This document shows positions 26,234 through 36,291 of a DNA stretch of 64,000 bases, piece after piece; positions within the stretch are counted from its first letter, which is position 1; each line of letters opens with the position of its first letter. This DNA comes from Agrococcus baldri. Its GTDB lineage: Bacteria; Actinomycetota; Actinomycetes; Actinomycetales; Microbacteriaceae. The stretch is from NCBI GenBank assembly GCA_900114805.1, contig FOZN01000003.1, forward strand, positions 434,001-498,000, in the 5' to 3' direction. Both the position numbers and the translations under genes were made by a program. The notes under the pieces were generated by a model. The model was not told the origin of the DNA. It did not search any database and worked only from the letters and a program-made list of their open reading frames with translations.

Positions 26234-29200
26234 TCAGCCCAGCGCGGTCTCCAGGATCGCCGTGAGCTCGCGCGCAGAGCGCTTGGCCGAGCCCGTCGCC
26301 GGGCTGGCCGACTGCGGGCGCCCGACGACCTTGAGCGTGCGGCCGTGCAGGTGCCGCGGCAGCGCGAGATGGATGAACGGCCACGAGCCCTGGTTGAGCG
26401 GCTCCTCCTGCACCCAGACGAGCTCGGCGCCCGGGTAGCGGTCGACCGCGGCGTTGATCTCATCGACCGGCAGCGGGTAGAGCTGCTCGACGCGCACGAG
26501 CGCGACGTCGCTGCGCTCCCGCTTGGCCAGCTCCGCCTTGAGGTCGTAGTGGATCTTGCCCGAGTGCAGCAGCACCCGCTTGACCCCGGCTGCATCCTGC
26601 ACCTGCCGGTCGTCGATCACGGTCTGGAAGCGGCCGGTCGTGAAGTCATCGACCGCGCTGGTCGCGTCGCGCAGGCGCAGCATCGCCTTGGGCGTGAACA
26701 CCACCAGCGGCCGGCGGGGCGTCGCGTACGCCTGCCGGCGCAGCAAGTGGAAGTGGTTCGCCGGCGTCGACGGACGGGCGATCGTCATGTTGTCCTCCGC
26801 CGCCATCTGGAGGAAGCGCTCGATGCGACCCGAGGAGTGGTCGGGACCGGCGCCCTCGTAGCCGTGCGGCAGCAGCAGCACGAGCGATGAGTGCTGGTTC
26901 CACTTCTGCTCGGCGGAGGCGATGAACTCGTCGATGATGATCTGCGCGCCGTTGGCGAAGTCGCCGAACTGCGCCTCCCACAGCACCAGCGCATCCGGCC
27001 GCTCGACCGAGTAGCCGTACTCGAAGCCCATCGCCGCGTACTCGCTCAGCAGCGAGTCGTAGATCGACAGGCGAGCCTGGTCCGAGCCGAGGTTCGCCAG
27101 CGGCAGCCACTCCTGGCCGTTCTTGCGGTCGTGCATGACGGCATGGCGCTGCACGAAGGTGCCGCGGCGGGTGTCCTGGCCCGACATGCGCACCGGCGTG
27201 CCCTCGAGCAGCAGCGAGCCGAGGCCCAGCAGCTCGCCGAAGGCCCAGTCGATGCCGCCCTCACGGCTCGCCTTGACGCGCTTGTCGAGCACCTGCTTGA
27301 CCTTCGGGTGCACCTTGAAGCCCTCTGGCGGGTTGCCGTGCGCATCGCCGATGGCATGGATGACGGATGCGTCCACACCGGTCGTGTCCGGCTCGCGGTG
27401 GGCGGACTCGGCGTCGGCGGCCTCCTCCGGGGTCACGACGGGCATGGAGCCGGTCGCGGCCGCGTGCGTCTCCATGAAGGCGCGCTCGAGCTTGCCCTGG
27501 AAGTCGGCCTGCGCCGCCTCGTACTCCTCCTTGGTGATGTCACCGCGGCCGACGAGGTTCTCGGCGTAGAGGGTGCGCACCGATCGCTTCTGCTCGATCA
27601 GCGAGTACATCAGCGGCTGCGTCATGGTGGGGTCGTCGCCCTCGTTGTGCCCACGGCGCCGGTAGCAGATGAGGTCGATGACGATGTCGCGCTTGAACTC
27701 CTGGCGGTACTGGAACGCCAGCTCCGCCACCCGCACCACGGCCTCGGGGTCGTCGCCGTTCACGTGCAGGATCGGGGCGTGGATCGACTTCGCGATGTCG
27801 GTCGCGTAGGTCGACGAGCGCGACTCGGACGGCGGCGTGGTGAAGCCGAGCTGGTTGTTCACGACCAGGTGCACGGTGCCGCCGGTCTTGTACGCGCGCA
27901 GCATCGAGAGCTGGTGCGTCTCGAAGACCACGCCCTGGCCGGCGTTCGCGGCATCGCCGTGCACGAGCACCGGCAGCACGCTGTGCTCGCCGTCGCCGAT
28001 GCGATCCTGCTTGGCGCGCACGATGCCCTCGAGCACGCCGTTGACGGCCTCGAGGTGCGAGGGGTTCGCCGCGAGGTAGACCGGTACGGTCGAGCCGTCG
28101 GCGGCGGTGAACTCGCCCGCGTTGCCCAGGTGGTACTTGACGTCGCCGGAGCCCTGGAAGACGGCGGCGCCCTCGAACTCCTGGAACACCTGGCCGTAGG
28201 TCTTGCCGGCGATCGAGGTGAGCACGTTGAGGCGTCCGCGGTGCGGCATGCCCATCGCGACCTCCTCGAGGCCCGCCTCCGCCGCACCGGCGAGCAGCGC
28301 GTCGAGGAACGCGATCATCGACTCAGCGCCCTCGAGCGAGAAGCGCTTCTGCCCGACGTACTTGGTCTGCAGGAAGGTCTCGAAGGCCTCCGCCTCGTTG
28401 AGCTTGCGCAGGATGCGCATCTGCTCGTCGTGCGTCGGCTTGACGTAGGGCACCTCGAGGTGGCTCTGGAACCACTGTCGCTGCGCCGGGTCGGCGATGT
28501 GCATGTACTCGATGCCGATCGTGCGGCAGTACGAGTCGCGCAGCACGCCGAGGATGTCGCGCAGCAGCGCGGAGCGCTTGCCGCCGAAGCCGCCGGTGAC
28601 GAACTCGCGGTCGAGATCCCAGAACGACAGGCCGTGCTGCTCGATCTCGAGGTCGGGGTGCGTGCGCTGCACGTACTCGAGCGGGTCGATGTCGGCCATC
28701 AGGTGGCCGCGCACGCGGTACGAGTTGATCAGCTGCGTGACGCGCGTCTGCTTCGAGAGCTCGTCGGCCTCGCGCACCGAGACGTCGGTCGACCACTTGA
28801 TCGGCTCGTAGGGGATGCGCAGGTCGGCGAAGATGCCCTTGTAGAAGTCCTGCTCGCCGACGATCAGGCCGTGCACGATCTTCAGGAACTCGCCGGAGCC
28901 GGCGCCCTGGATGACGCGGTGGTCGTAGGTGGAGGTGAGGGTGACGGTCTTGCCGACGCCCGCGTCCGCGAGCCGCTCGGGGCTCGAGCCCATGAACTCG
29001 GCGGAGTAGTCGAGCGCGCCGACGCCGATGATGGCGCCCTGGCCCGGCATCAGACGGGGCACGGAGTGCACGGTGCCGATGCCGCCCGGGTTCGTGAGCG
29101 AGATCGTGGTGCCCGCGAAGTCGCCGGCGCCCAGCTTGTTGGCGCGGGCCTTCTTCACGAGCGCCTCGTAGGCGTTGACGAACTCCTGGAAGTCCATCGT

Positions 29201-30079
29201 CTCGCAGCCCTTGATGCTCGGCACCAGCAGCGCACGGGTGCCGTCGGGCTTGGGGATGTCGATCGCGATGCCGAGGTTGATGTGCGGCGGCGCGACCATC
29301 GAGGGCTTGCCGTCGATGACCTCGTAGTAGACGTTCTGGCTGGGGAAGGCCTTCAGCGCCTGCACGAGCGCGTAGCCGATGATGTGCGTGAACGAGACCT
29401 TGCCGCCGCGCGTGCGGCGGAGGTGGTTGTTGATGACGATGCGCTGGTCGATCATCAGCTTCGCCGGCACGGTGCGCACGCTGGTGGCGACCGGCATCGA
29501 CAGCGACTTGTCCATGTTGGCCGCGAGCGTCTTCGGCATGCCTCGCAGCGTCGTGACGGCGGGCTCGTCCTTGGGCTGCTCGTCGGCCTTCGTCGCGTCG
29601 GCCTTCTTCGCCTCCTTGGTCGGCGCATCCGCCGGCACCGGCTTGGGACGTGCGGCCTGCGCGGTGGTCCGGGCGACGATCGCGCCCTCGCTCTTCGCCG
29701 GCGCGGGCGTCTCGGCCTGGCCCTCGGTGTCCTCGCGCGGCGCGTCCTGGGCGTGCTGTCCCTCGCCGGAGTCGACCGGCTGGTCCGGGCGCGACTCGGC
29801 GCGGACAGGCTGGCGCGGAGGCGCGGGCTTCGACGACTCGGCAGCGGGAGCCGGCGCCGACGCGGGAGCCGGCGCTGGGGGAGCCGCATCGGACGCGGGC
29901 TTGGCGGTCTCGCTCATGCTCGTCGCCGCACCCCCGGCGTCACGCTGCTCGGCGTATCGCTCGAGGATGGGCCACCACGATCGGGCGACCGAGTTCTTGT
30001 CGTTGATGAAGAGCTGGTACTGCTCCTCGACGAGCCACTCGTTCGCTCCGAAATCGTTGTCGTCCGCAGGGGTGGACAC
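26234..30079 (-). CDS. kgd: Multifunctional 2-oxoglutarate dehydrogenase E2-E1 fusion
   Basis: 1281 residues from a GTG start. The order is an N-terminal E1 helix (DFGANEWLVEEQYQLFINDK), a long Ala/Pro/Lys-rich linker (about 45-180), an E2-type succinyltransferase core ending with DHRVIQGAGSGEFL, then the thiamine-diphosphate E1 domain (FSLEGAESMIAFLD; GMPHRGRLNVL). This is the actinobacterial Kgd/OdhA layout, in which the protein joins with a pyruvate-dehydrogenase E2 instead of a separate OGDH E2. It serves the TCA cycle. TATGCT near 30145-30150 on the minus strand may be its -10 box. Confidence 0.96.
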   Translation of the reverse strand: MSTPADDNDFGANEWLVEEQYQLFINDKNSVARSWWPILERYAEQRDAGGAATSMSETAKPASDAAPPAPAPASAPAPAAESSKPAPPRQPVRAESRPDQPVDSGEGQHAQDAPREDTEGQAETPAPAKSEGAIVARTTAQAARPKPVPADAPTKEAKKADATKADEQPKDEPAVTTLRGMPKTLAANMDKSLSMPVATSVRTVPAKLMIDQRIVINNHLRRTRGGKVSFTHIIGYALVQALKAFPSQNVYYEVIDGKPSMVAPPHINLGIAIDIPKPDGTRALLVPSIKGCETMDFQEFVNAYEALVKKARANKLGAGDFAGTTISLTNPGGIGTVHSVPRLMPGQGAIIGVGALDYSAEFMGSSPERLADAGVGKTVTLTSTYDHRVIQGAGSGEFLKIVHGLIVGEQDFYKGIFADLRIPYEPIKWSTDVSVREADELSKQTRVTQLINSYRVRGHLMADIDPLEYVQRTHPDLEIEQHGLSFWDLDREFVTGGFGGKRSALLRDILGVLRDSYCRTIGIEYMHIADPAQRQWFQSHLEVPYVKPTHDEQMRILRKLNEAEAFETFLQTKYVGQKRFSLEGAESMIAFLDALLAGAAEAGLEEVAMGMPHRGRLNVLTSIAGKTYGQVFQEFEGAAVFQGSGDVKYHLGNAGEFTAADGSTVPVYLAANPSHLEAVNGVLEGIVRAKQDRIGDGEHSVLPVLVHGDAANAGQGVVFETHQLSMLRAYKTGGTVHLVVNNQLGFTTPPSESRSSTYATDIAKSIHAPILHVNGDDPEAVVRVAELAFQYRQEFKRDIVIDLICYRRRGHNEGDDPTMTQPLMYSLIEQKRSVRTLYAENLVGRGDITKEEYEAAQADFQGKLERAFMETHAAATGSMPVVTPEEAADAESAHREPDTTGVDASVIHAIGDAHGNPPEGFKVHPKVKQVLDKRVKASREGGIDWAFGELLGLGSLLLEGTPVRMSGQDTRRGTFVQRHAVMHDRKNGQEWLPLANLGSDQARLSIYDSLLSEYAAMGFEYGYSVERPDALVLWEAQFGDFANGAQIIIDEFIASAEQKWNQHSSLVLLLPHGYEGAGPDHSSGRIERFLQMAAEDNMTIARPSTPANHFHLLRRQAYATPRRPLVVFTPKAMLRLRDATSAVDDFTTGRFQTVIDDRQVQDAAGVKRVLLHSGKIHYDLKAELAKRERSDVALVRVEQLYPLPVDEINAAVDRYPGAELVWVQEEPLNQGSWPFIHLALPRHLHGRTLKVVGRPQSASPATGSAKRSARELTAILETALG

Positions 30080-30175
30080 GGTATCGATCGCCTCTTTCGA
30101 ATCTCCGGGCATGCCGCAGGCAGTCCGCGGCCACACTGCCAACAAGCATAGTGGCGACGCGTGCTGCTCGATGCC

Positions 30176-30697
30176 TCAGGCGGAGGATCGCTCGAGCGCA
30201 AGACCGAGTTCCTGCAGATCGACGCCGGCAGCCTGGACGGCGAGCAGCAGCACCTCCCGGCGCCACACCACGCGCGGCTCGAACAGCAGCGGCATGCCGG
30301 CCTCCGGCGGTGTCCGGCCGCCCTTCTCGCCGTTGCAGGCGACGCAGGCCGTGATCGTGTTGAGCCAGCTGGACTCGCCGCCGCGCGAGACCGGCTGGAT
30401 GTGGTCGATCGTCGCGCCGGGCCGCCCGCAGTACGCGCATCGCCGCCCGTCGCGCTCGAGCATGCCGCGACGGCTCCACGGCACCGGTGCGTAGAGCCGG
30501 GTGTGGGGGATCTGCACGTAGTCGTTGAACACCACCACGCGCGGCACCGGCAGCTCCAGCGAGTTCGAGCGGATGAAGCCGTCGGCGGCGAGCACGATCT
30601 GCGCGCGCTCCTTGACGATGAAGGCGACGGCGCGCTGCAGCGAAGCGACGCCGATCGGCTCGAGCGTCGCGTTGAGCACCACAACCTGCGCTGTCAT
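30176..30697 (-). CDS. HNH endonuclease domain protein
   Basis: 173 residues. The C-terminal half has CAYCGRPG, TIDHIQPVSRGGESSWLN and CVACNGEKGG, giving a zinc-stabilised HNH nuclease core with two CxxC pairs. The N-terminal part (VVVLNATLEPIGVASLQRAV) is the small domain found in the widespread actinobacterial HNH family. The target is unknown; these proteins are chromosomal and not tied to a mobile element here. GGAG precedes the ATG at 30697. Confidence 0.85.
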   Translation of the reverse strand: MTAQVVVLNATLEPIGVASLQRAVAFIVKERAQIVLAADGFIRSNSLELPVPRVVVFNDYVQIPHTRLYAPVPWSRRGMLERDGRRCAYCGRPGATIDHIQPVSRGGESSWLNTITACVACNGEKGGRTPPEAGMPLLFEPRVVWRREVLLLAVQAAGVDLQELGLALERSSA

Positions 30698-30758
30698 CGC
30701 TGTCTCCGAGGACCATCCTGACGCATTCGGGTGACCAGTGGGTGTCATCGGTGCCCAC

Positions 30759-30764
30759 TAGCGT
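30759..30764 (+). promoter_or_regulatory. -10 hexamer for the Pol I-like gene (leaderless)
   Basis: TAGCGT followed by six bases and the ATG at 30771. Confidence 0.5.
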
Positions 30765-30770
30765 CAGGAC

Positions 30771-32369
30771 ATGGCCGCAGCGAGCTTCGATGTGGGCGTC
30801 GCATCGCTCGACCGCGGCGCGCGCATCGCCGTCGCCACCCTCGTCGACGGTCGTGCCACGGATGCGTCGGTGCACGCGAGCGCGCACGTCGCCGCCGACC
30901 CGCGGCTGACCAGGCCGGGCGTGCGAATCGTCTGGCAGGACGCCAAGGCGGTGGTGCCCCTGCTGCTGGATGCGGGCGTGGGCCTCGACCGCGTGCGCGA
31001 CCTGCGCCTCGTGCACCGCATCCTGGTGGAGGCGCGCGGGCTGGCGGCAGAGGAGCGCTGGGCACGCTCGCTGCGCGGCGAGGCCGAGGGGCTGTTCTCG
31101 CTCGCCCCCGAGGCCGAGCCGGTCGAGGCGCTCGCCGAGCAGCTGGCGGCGCAGGAGGCCGCGATCGCCGCCGACGCGGGGCTGCGGATGCTCGCCGCGG
31201 CCGAGTCGATGGGCGCCGTGATCGCGGTGGAGCTGAGCCGCCAGGGGCTGCCGTTCGACCGCGCGGCGCACGACGCGCTGCTCACCGAGGCGCTGGGCGA
31301 GCGGCCCGTCGGCGTGGGAGCCGCCGCCCGCCCGCGCCGCATGGAGGCGCTCGCCGCCGAGGTGCGCGACGCGCTCGCCGCGCCTGCGCTCAATCCCGAT
31401 TCGCCGCAGGAGGTGCTGAAGGCGCTCCGGCGCGCGGGGCTCGATGTCGCCTCCACCGCCCGCTGGGAGCTGCGCGAGCACGAGCACCCGGCCGTGGCGC
31501 CGCTCATCGAGTACAAGCACCTCGCGCGGCTGCACACCGCCAACGGCTGGGCGTGGGCGCAGCGCTGGGCGCGCACCGACGCGCAGGGCCGCATGCGGCT
31601 GGCGATCGAGTACGTGCCCGGCGGCGTCGTCACGGGTCGCTGGGCGACGGAGGGCTCGGGGGCGATGCAGATCGCCAGGCAGATCCGCGGCGCGGTGGCG
31701 GCCGAGCCGGGCATGCGGCTGGTGGTCGCCGACGCCGCGCAGCTCGAGCCGCGCGCGCTCGCCGCGATCGCCCGCGACGAGGCGCTCGCCGACGCGGGCC
31801 GCGGCACCGACCTCTACCAGGGGCTCGTCGACCGCGGTGTGGTCGACACCAGGCAGCACGCGAAGATCGGCATGCTCGGCGCCCTCTACGGCGGCACCAC
31901 GGGGGAGTCCGCGCTGGTGCTGCCGCGGCTCGCCCTCGCCTACCCCAGGGCGCTGGCGGTGGTCGAGGGCGCCGCTCGCGCCGGCGAACGGCGCGAGCGC
32001 GTGCGCACCTGGCTCGGCCGCACCTCGCCCGTGCCGCCGCGCTGGCGCGACGACGAGCGCGGCGGGCGGCAGGCGCGCGCCTGGGGCAGGTTCACGCGCA
32101 ACTTCGTCGTGCAGGGCACCGCCGCCGAGTGGGCGCTCGCGTGGATGGCGGGCGTGCGCCGCGCGATCCGCGACGTCGACGGCGCGGCGCTGGTGTGCTT
32201 CCTGCACGACGAGGTCATCGTGCAGGCACCGGAGGGGTCGGCGGATGCGGTGGCCGAGGCCGTCAGGTCGGCCGCGGCAGAGGCGGGCAGGCTGCTGTTC
32301 GGCCGCTTCCCGATCGACTTCCCGGTGCAGACCGCGGTCGTCGGCGACTGGGGTCAGGCGAAGGACTGA
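30771..32369 (+). CDS. Pol I-like bifunctional 3'-5' exonuclease/DNA polymerase
   Basis: 532 residues, much shorter than PolA and lacking its 5' nuclease domain. The C-terminal half is a family A polymerase: GGVVTGRWATEGSGAMQ, then motif A as VVADAAQLEPRALA, motif B around KIGMLGALYGGTTGES, and motif C as FLHDEVIVQAPEG. Motif A keeps the metal-binding Asp, but the usual SQIELR reads AQLEPR. The N-terminal half would be the exonuclease-like domain; its acidic residues are not obvious. The physiological role is unclear. Confidence 0.82.
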   Translation: MAAASFDVGVASLDRGARIAVATLVDGRATDASVHASAHVAADPRLTRPGVRIVWQDAKAVVPLLLDAGVGLDRVRDLRLVHRILVEARGLAAEERWARSLRGEAEGLFSLAPEAEPVEALAEQLAAQEAAIAADAGLRMLAAAESMGAVIAVELSRQGLPFDRAAHDALLTEALGERPVGVGAAARPRRMEALAAEVRDALAAPALNPDSPQEVLKALRRAGLDVASTARWELREHEHPAVAPLIEYKHLARLHTANGWAWAQRWARTDAQGRMRLAIEYVPGGVVTGRWATEGSGAMQIARQIRGAVAAEPGMRLVVADAAQLEPRALAAIARDEALADAGRGTDLYQGLVDRGVVDTRQHAKIGMLGALYGGTTGESALVLPRLALAYPRALAVVEGAARAGERRERVRTWLGRTSPVPPRWRDDERGGRQARAWGRFTRNFVVQGTAAEWALAWMAGVRRAIRDVDGAALVCFLHDEVIVQAPEGSADAVAEAVRSAAAEAGRLLFGRFPIDFPVQTAVVGDWGQAKD

Positions 32370-32375
32370 GCGATC

Positions 32376-32381
32376 TACCCT
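32376..32381 (+). promoter_or_regulatory. -10 hexamer for guaB1 (leaderless)
   Basis: TACCCT with exactly six bases to the ATG at 32388. Confidence 0.5.
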
Positions 32382-32387
32382 GGACGC

Positions 32388-33830
32388 ATGCGATTCATCG
32401 ACGACGTGCCGGAGCACGACCTCACCTACTCCGACGTCTTCCTGGTCCCCAGCCGCAGCGACATCGGCTCGCGCATGAGCGTCGACCTCTCGCCCGACGA
32501 CGGCACGAGCGCGACGCTGCCGATCGTCGCGGCGAACATGAACTCCGTCACCGGCCCGCGCATGGCCGCGACCCTCGCGCGCCGCGGCGGCCTCGCCGTG
32601 CTCACGCAGGATCCGCCGATCGAGCAGACGGTCGCCTCGATCGACTGGGTGAAGTCGCAGCCGATCGGGCTCGAGTCGCCGCACCGCACGAGTCCCGACT
32701 CGGTCGTGCTCGACGTGCTCGAGCGGGTCCCGGCGCTCGAGGGCCACTGCCTCGTGGTGGAGGACGCCGACGGCATGCTGCTGGGCGCCATCCCCGCCGA
32801 GCGCCTCGCCTCCGCGCTGCCCGATGCGCGATTGGGCGACCTGCTCCACTCGCAGCTGCCGAGCCTCGAGCCGTCCGAGGTCGCCGACGGCCGCAGCATG
32901 TTCGCCGCCCTCGAGCGCGAGGGCGTCTCGGTCGCGCCGGTGGTCGAGCACGGCCGCTGCGTCGGCATCGCGTCGCGGCTGGGAGCGCTGCGGCGCGACA
33001 TCTACCGGCCGGCACTGGACGCATCCGGTCGTCTCAGCATCGCCGTCGCCGTCGGCATCAACGGCGGTCCAGGGGCCAAGGCGCGGGCGCTCGTCGATGC
33101 GGGCGCCGATGTCGTGGTGGTCGACACCGCGCACGGCCACCAGAGCGGCATGCTGCGAGCGCTCGAGGCCGTGCGGGCCGCGGTCGGCGACCAGATCCCG
33201 GTCGCGGCCGGCAACGTGGTCTCCTCCGACGGCGTGCGCGACCTGGCCGCGGCGGGTGCATCCATCCTCAAGGTCGGCGTGGGCCCCGGTGCGATGTGCA
33301 CGACGCGCATGATGACCGCGGTCGGCCGCCCGCAGTTCTCCGCCGTGCTCGACACCGCCGCCGCCGCGCTCGAGCTCGGCGCCCGCGTCTGGGCGGACGG
33401 CGGCGTGCGCTACCCGCGCGACGTCGCGCTCGCGCTCGCGGCGGGAGCGTCGAGCGTCATGGTCGGCTCGTGGTTCGCCGGCACCATCGAGGCGCCCGGC
33501 CGGCTGCAGCGCGACGCGCAGGGCAGGCTCTACAAGGAGTCGTGGGGCATGGCCTCCACACGCGCGGTGCTGGGCCGCAACGCCGGCATCGACGCCTACG
33601 AGCTCGCGCGCAAGACGCTCTTCGCCGAGGGCATCTCCACCTCGACCATCCTGCTCGACCCGCAGCGGCCCAGTGTCGAGGACCTGGTCGACATGATCAC
33701 CTCCGGCGTGCGCTCCTCGTTCACCTACGCGGGCGCGGCGAGCGTGCCAGAGTTCCGCGAGCGCGCCCGCGTCGGCGTGCAGTCGGCGGCCGGCTACGAG
33801 GAGGGAAAGGCGCTCCCGGTCAGCTGGTGA
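32388..33830 (+). CDS. guaB1: GuaB1-type IMP dehydrogenase/GMP reductase family protein
   Basis: 480 residues. The barrel carries VGVGPGAMCTTRMM with the catalytic cysteine, VVVDTAHGHQSGM and WADGGVRYPRDVALAL; a CBS pair sits near residues 95-200 (VVEDADGMLLGAIPAERLA). This corresponds to the GuaB1 clade of actinobacteria, distinct from the true IMP dehydrogenase GuaB2. Mycobacterial GuaB1 works as a GMP reductase, so purine salvage is the likely role. That transfer of function is by homology only. Confidence 0.85.
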   Translation: MRFIDDVPEHDLTYSDVFLVPSRSDIGSRMSVDLSPDDGTSATLPIVAANMNSVTGPRMAATLARRGGLAVLTQDPPIEQTVASIDWVKSQPIGLESPHRTSPDSVVLDVLERVPALEGHCLVVEDADGMLLGAIPAERLASALPDARLGDLLHSQLPSLEPSEVADGRSMFAALEREGVSVAPVVEHGRCVGIASRLGALRRDIYRPALDASGRLSIAVAVGINGGPGAKARALVDAGADVVVVDTAHGHQSGMLRALEAVRAAVGDQIPVAAGNVVSSDGVRDLAAAGASILKVGVGPGAMCTTRMMTAVGRPQFSAVLDTAAAALELGARVWADGGVRYPRDVALALAAGASSVMVGSWFAGTIEAPGRLQRDAQGRLYKESWGMASTRAVLGRNAGIDAYELARKTLFAEGISTSTILLDPQRPSVEDLVDMITSGVRSSFTYAGAASVPEFRERARVGVQSAAGYEEGKALPVSW

Positions 33831-33883
33831 GGCTCGGTGACCGACACCTGCGACGCAGAGCGGATGCGTCCGGCCGGTGGCGG

Positions 33884-33889
33884 TAGGAT
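33884..33889 (+). promoter_or_regulatory. -10 hexamer for the CNNM leader peptide
   Basis: TAGGAT lies seven bases before the GTG of the 15-codon leader. The mRNA would begin at or next to that GTG. Confidence 0.5.
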
Positions 33890-33896
33890 TTCGCGC

Positions 33897-33944
33897 GTGA
33901 CCGACGACCATAGTCATAGTCCCGAGCCGGAACCGATCGGCTGA
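33897..33944 (+). CDS. 15-residue acidic/proline-rich leader peptide upstream of CNNM gene
   Basis: A GTG placed right after a TAGGAT hexamer opens a frame encoding MTDDHSHSPEPEPIG, whose stop overlaps the transporter ATG (TGATG at 33942-33946). Re-initiation would then be needed to express the transporter. The alternating Glu-Pro run and the Asp/His residues recall the Salmonella MgtL leader, whose acidic/proline codons destabilise ribosomes at low magnesium. The downstream gene belongs to a family of magnesium/cobalt transporters, so metal-dependent translation control is an attractive inference. Confidence 0.55.
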   Translation: MTDDHSHSPEPEPIG

Positions 33945-35254
33945 TGGATCTCATCCTCATATCCATCGGCGTCATCCTGACGATCGGAACCGGCCTCTTC
34001 GTGGCCAGCGAGTTCGCGCTGGTCAATCTCGACCGCTCCGAGGTGGAGGCCCGCCGCGACCGGGGCGAGGCCAGGCTCGACGGCACGATCAAGGCGCTCA
34101 AGCAGACCTCGACGCACCTCTCGAGCGCCCAGCTCGGCATCACGCTCACCACCCTGCTCACCGGCTTCACGATGGAGCCGGCGATCTCGCGGCTGCTCAC
34201 CCCCGTGCTCGTCTCGTGGGGGCTCGAGGAGGGCTTCGCCGGCCCGCTCTCGAGCGTGATCGCCATGACCGGCGCGACCATCCTGTCGATGATCGTCGGC
34301 GAGCTCGTGCCCAAGAACCTCGCGCTCGCGAAGCCGCTCGGCACCGCGATCGGCGTCACGCCGTTCCAGCGCGCCTTCACCGCGGTGTTCAAGCCCGCCG
34401 TGCTGGCGCTCAACGGCTCGGCCAACGGCATCCTGCGCTCGATCGGGCTGGAGCCGAAGGAAGAGCTCTCGGGCGCGCGCACCGCCGAGGAGCTCACCAC
34501 GCTCGTGCGCCGCAGCGCCATGGAGGGCGCGCTCGACGCCGATGCGGCCACGCTGCTCTCGCGCACGCTGCGCTTCTCGGAGCTCTCGGCCGGCGACGTC
34601 ATGACGCCCAGGCCGCGGGTCGAGGCCATCGAGCGCAGCGACTCCGTCGCCGACCTCGTCACGCTCGCGCACCGCACCGGCCTGTCCCGCTTCCCGGTCA
34701 TCGACGGCGACCTCGACGAGGTGATCGGCATCGCCCACGTCAAGCAGGCGATCTCGGTGCCGCGCGAGCGGCGTGCCGACGTGCCGGTCGCCGCCATCGC
34801 CGAGGATCCGCACCGGGTGCCGGAGTCGGTGCACCTGGATGCGCTGCTGGCCGATCTCAAGGAGCGCGGCTACCAGCTCGCCATCGTCGTCGACGAGTAC
34901 GGCGGCACCGCCGGCATCGCGACGCTCGAGGATCTCGTCGAGGAGGTCGTCGGCGAGGTCGCAGACGAGCACGACCGCATGCACGTCGATGTCGTCCAGG
35001 GCCCCGGCTGGGTCACGTTCCCCGGTGAGTTCCGGCCGGACGAGCTGCGCGAGCGCGCCCGCATCGAGATCCCCGAGGATGGGCCCTTCGAGACCGTCGG
35101 CGGCTTCATCATGGCCGAGCTCGGCACGCTGCCGGTGGTCGGCGACACGGTCGAGATCGACAGCGGCACGCTCCGGGTCGAGCGGATGGACGGCCGCCGC
35201 GTCGACCGCGTGCGGCATGTCGACCGCCCCGTGCGGCAGGAGGAGCAGCGATGA
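33944..35254 (+). CDS. CNNM/CorC (HCC) family transporter with CBS domains, first copy
   Basis: 436 residues. An N-terminal DUF21/CNNM membrane domain ([35 protein letters not shown]) is followed by a CBS pair ([38 protein letters not shown]) and a C-terminal CorC_HlyC transporter-associated domain. Such proteins move magnesium or cobalt, or regulate that movement, at the membrane. The start overlaps the leader-peptide stop, and the stop overlaps the next paralogue (ATGA), so the pair is one operon. Confidence 0.9.
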   Translation: MDLILISIGVILTIGTGLFVASEFALVNLDRSEVEARRDRGEARLDGTIKALKQTSTHLSSAQLGITLTTLLTGFTMEPAISRLLTPVLVSWGLEEGFAGPLSSVIAMTGATILSMIVGELVPKNLALAKPLGTAIGVTPFQRAFTAVFKPAVLALNGSANGILRSIGLEPKEELSGARTAEELTTLVRRSAMEGALDADAATLLSRTLRFSELSAGDVMTPRPRVEAIERSDSVADLVTLAHRTGLSRFPVIDGDLDEVIGIAHVKQAISVPRERRADVPVAAIAEDPHRVPESVHLDALLADLKERGYQLAIVVDEYGGTAGIATLEDLVEEVVGEVADEHDRMHVDVVQGPGWVTFPGEFRPDELRERARIEIPEDGPFETVGGFIMAELGTLPVVGDTVEIDSGTLRVERMDGRRVDRVRHVDRPVRQEEQR

Positions 35255-36291
35255 GCGACTGGCTCGGCATCATGTGGCTGTTCATCCTGCTGGCGGCCAA
35301 CGCCTTCTTCGTCGGCGCGGAGTTCGCCGTCATCTCGGCCAAGCGCAGCCAGATCGAGCCGCTCGCCGACCGCGGCAACGCCGCGGCGAAGCTGGCGCTG
35401 TGGGCGATGGAGCACGTCTCGCTCATGCTGGCCATGTGCCAGCTGGGCATCACCGTCTGCTCGCTGCTGATCCTGAACGTCTCCGAGCCGGCGATCCACC
35501 ACCTGCTCGAGGGACCGCTGGAATGGACCGGGCTGTCGCCAGAGGTGGTCTCGGTCGTCGCGTTCGTCATCGCCCTGCTGCTGGTGACCTACCTGCACGT
35601 GGTGCTGGGCGAGATGGTGCCGAAGAACGCCGCGTTCACGGTGCCCGATCGCGCCGTGTTGCTGCTCGCGCCGCCGCTGGTGCTGATCTCGCGCGTGTTC
35701 AAGCCCGTCATCTGGGCCATGAACGCGGTCGCGAACGGCATCCTGCGACTGTTCCGCGTGCAGCCGGTGGATGAGGCGGCGAGCGCCTTCACGATCGACG
35801 AGGTCGAGACGATCGTCGAGACCTCGAAGCGCGAGGGCCTGCTGTTCGACCCGACCGGCGCCATCACCCGCACGTTCGAGTTCACCGAGCGCCACGTGCG
35901 CGACGTGGCGCTGCCGCTGGGCGACATCGTCACGCTGCCGGCGGGCGCCACGCCCACCGACATCGAGGCGGCGGTGCGCGAGCGCGGCTTCTCGCGCTAC
36001 GTCATCACCGACGTCGACGGCGCGCCGAGCGGCTACGTGCACATCAAGGACGTGCTCGGGGCCGACGACGCGCACGCCGACCTGCCCGTGCCCGGCAAGC
36101 GCATCCGTCAGCTCGCCTCGATCTATCAGGACGCGGAGGTCGAGGACGCGCTGGCGCTCATGCGCTCCACCGGCGCGCACATCGCGCGGTCGTTCGACGC
36201 CAATGGCGAGACCACCGGGCTGCTGTTCCTGGAGGACATCATCGAGGAGCTCGTCGGCGAGGTGCGCGATGCCACCAGGAGGCTCTTCTGA
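35251..36291 (+). CDS. CNNM family transporter with CBS domains, second copy
   Basis: 346 residues. A DUF21 membrane domain ([40 protein letters not shown]) and a CBS pair ([37 protein letters not shown]) are clear. It lacks the C-terminal CorC_HlyC domain of its neighbour. Such tandem long/short CNNM pairs are common in actinobacteria and may form a heteromer. The start overlaps the first copy's stop by four bases. Confidence 0.9.
   Translation: MSDWLGIMWLFILLAANAFFVGAEFAVISAKRSQIEPLADRGNAAAKLALWAMEHVSLMLAMCQLGITVCSLLILNVSEPAIHHLLEGPLEWTGLSPEVVSVVAFVIALLLVTYLHVVLGEMVPKNAAFTVPDRAVLLLAPPLVLISRVFKPVIWAMNAVANGILRLFRVQPVDEAASAFTIDEVETIVETSKREGLLFDPTGAITRTFEFTERHVRDVALPLGDIVTLPAGATPTDIEAAVRERGFSRYVITDVDGAPSGYVHIKDVLGADDAHADLPVPGKRIRQLASIYQDAEVEDALALMRSTGAHIARSFDANGETTGLLFLEDIIEELVGEVRDATRRLF

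Noticed and set aside
26891..30151. A plus-strand frame of over 1000 codons opposite kgd
   Set aside because: It is antisense to the well-conserved Kgd protein and made of repetitive Arg/Leu/Val/His shadows.
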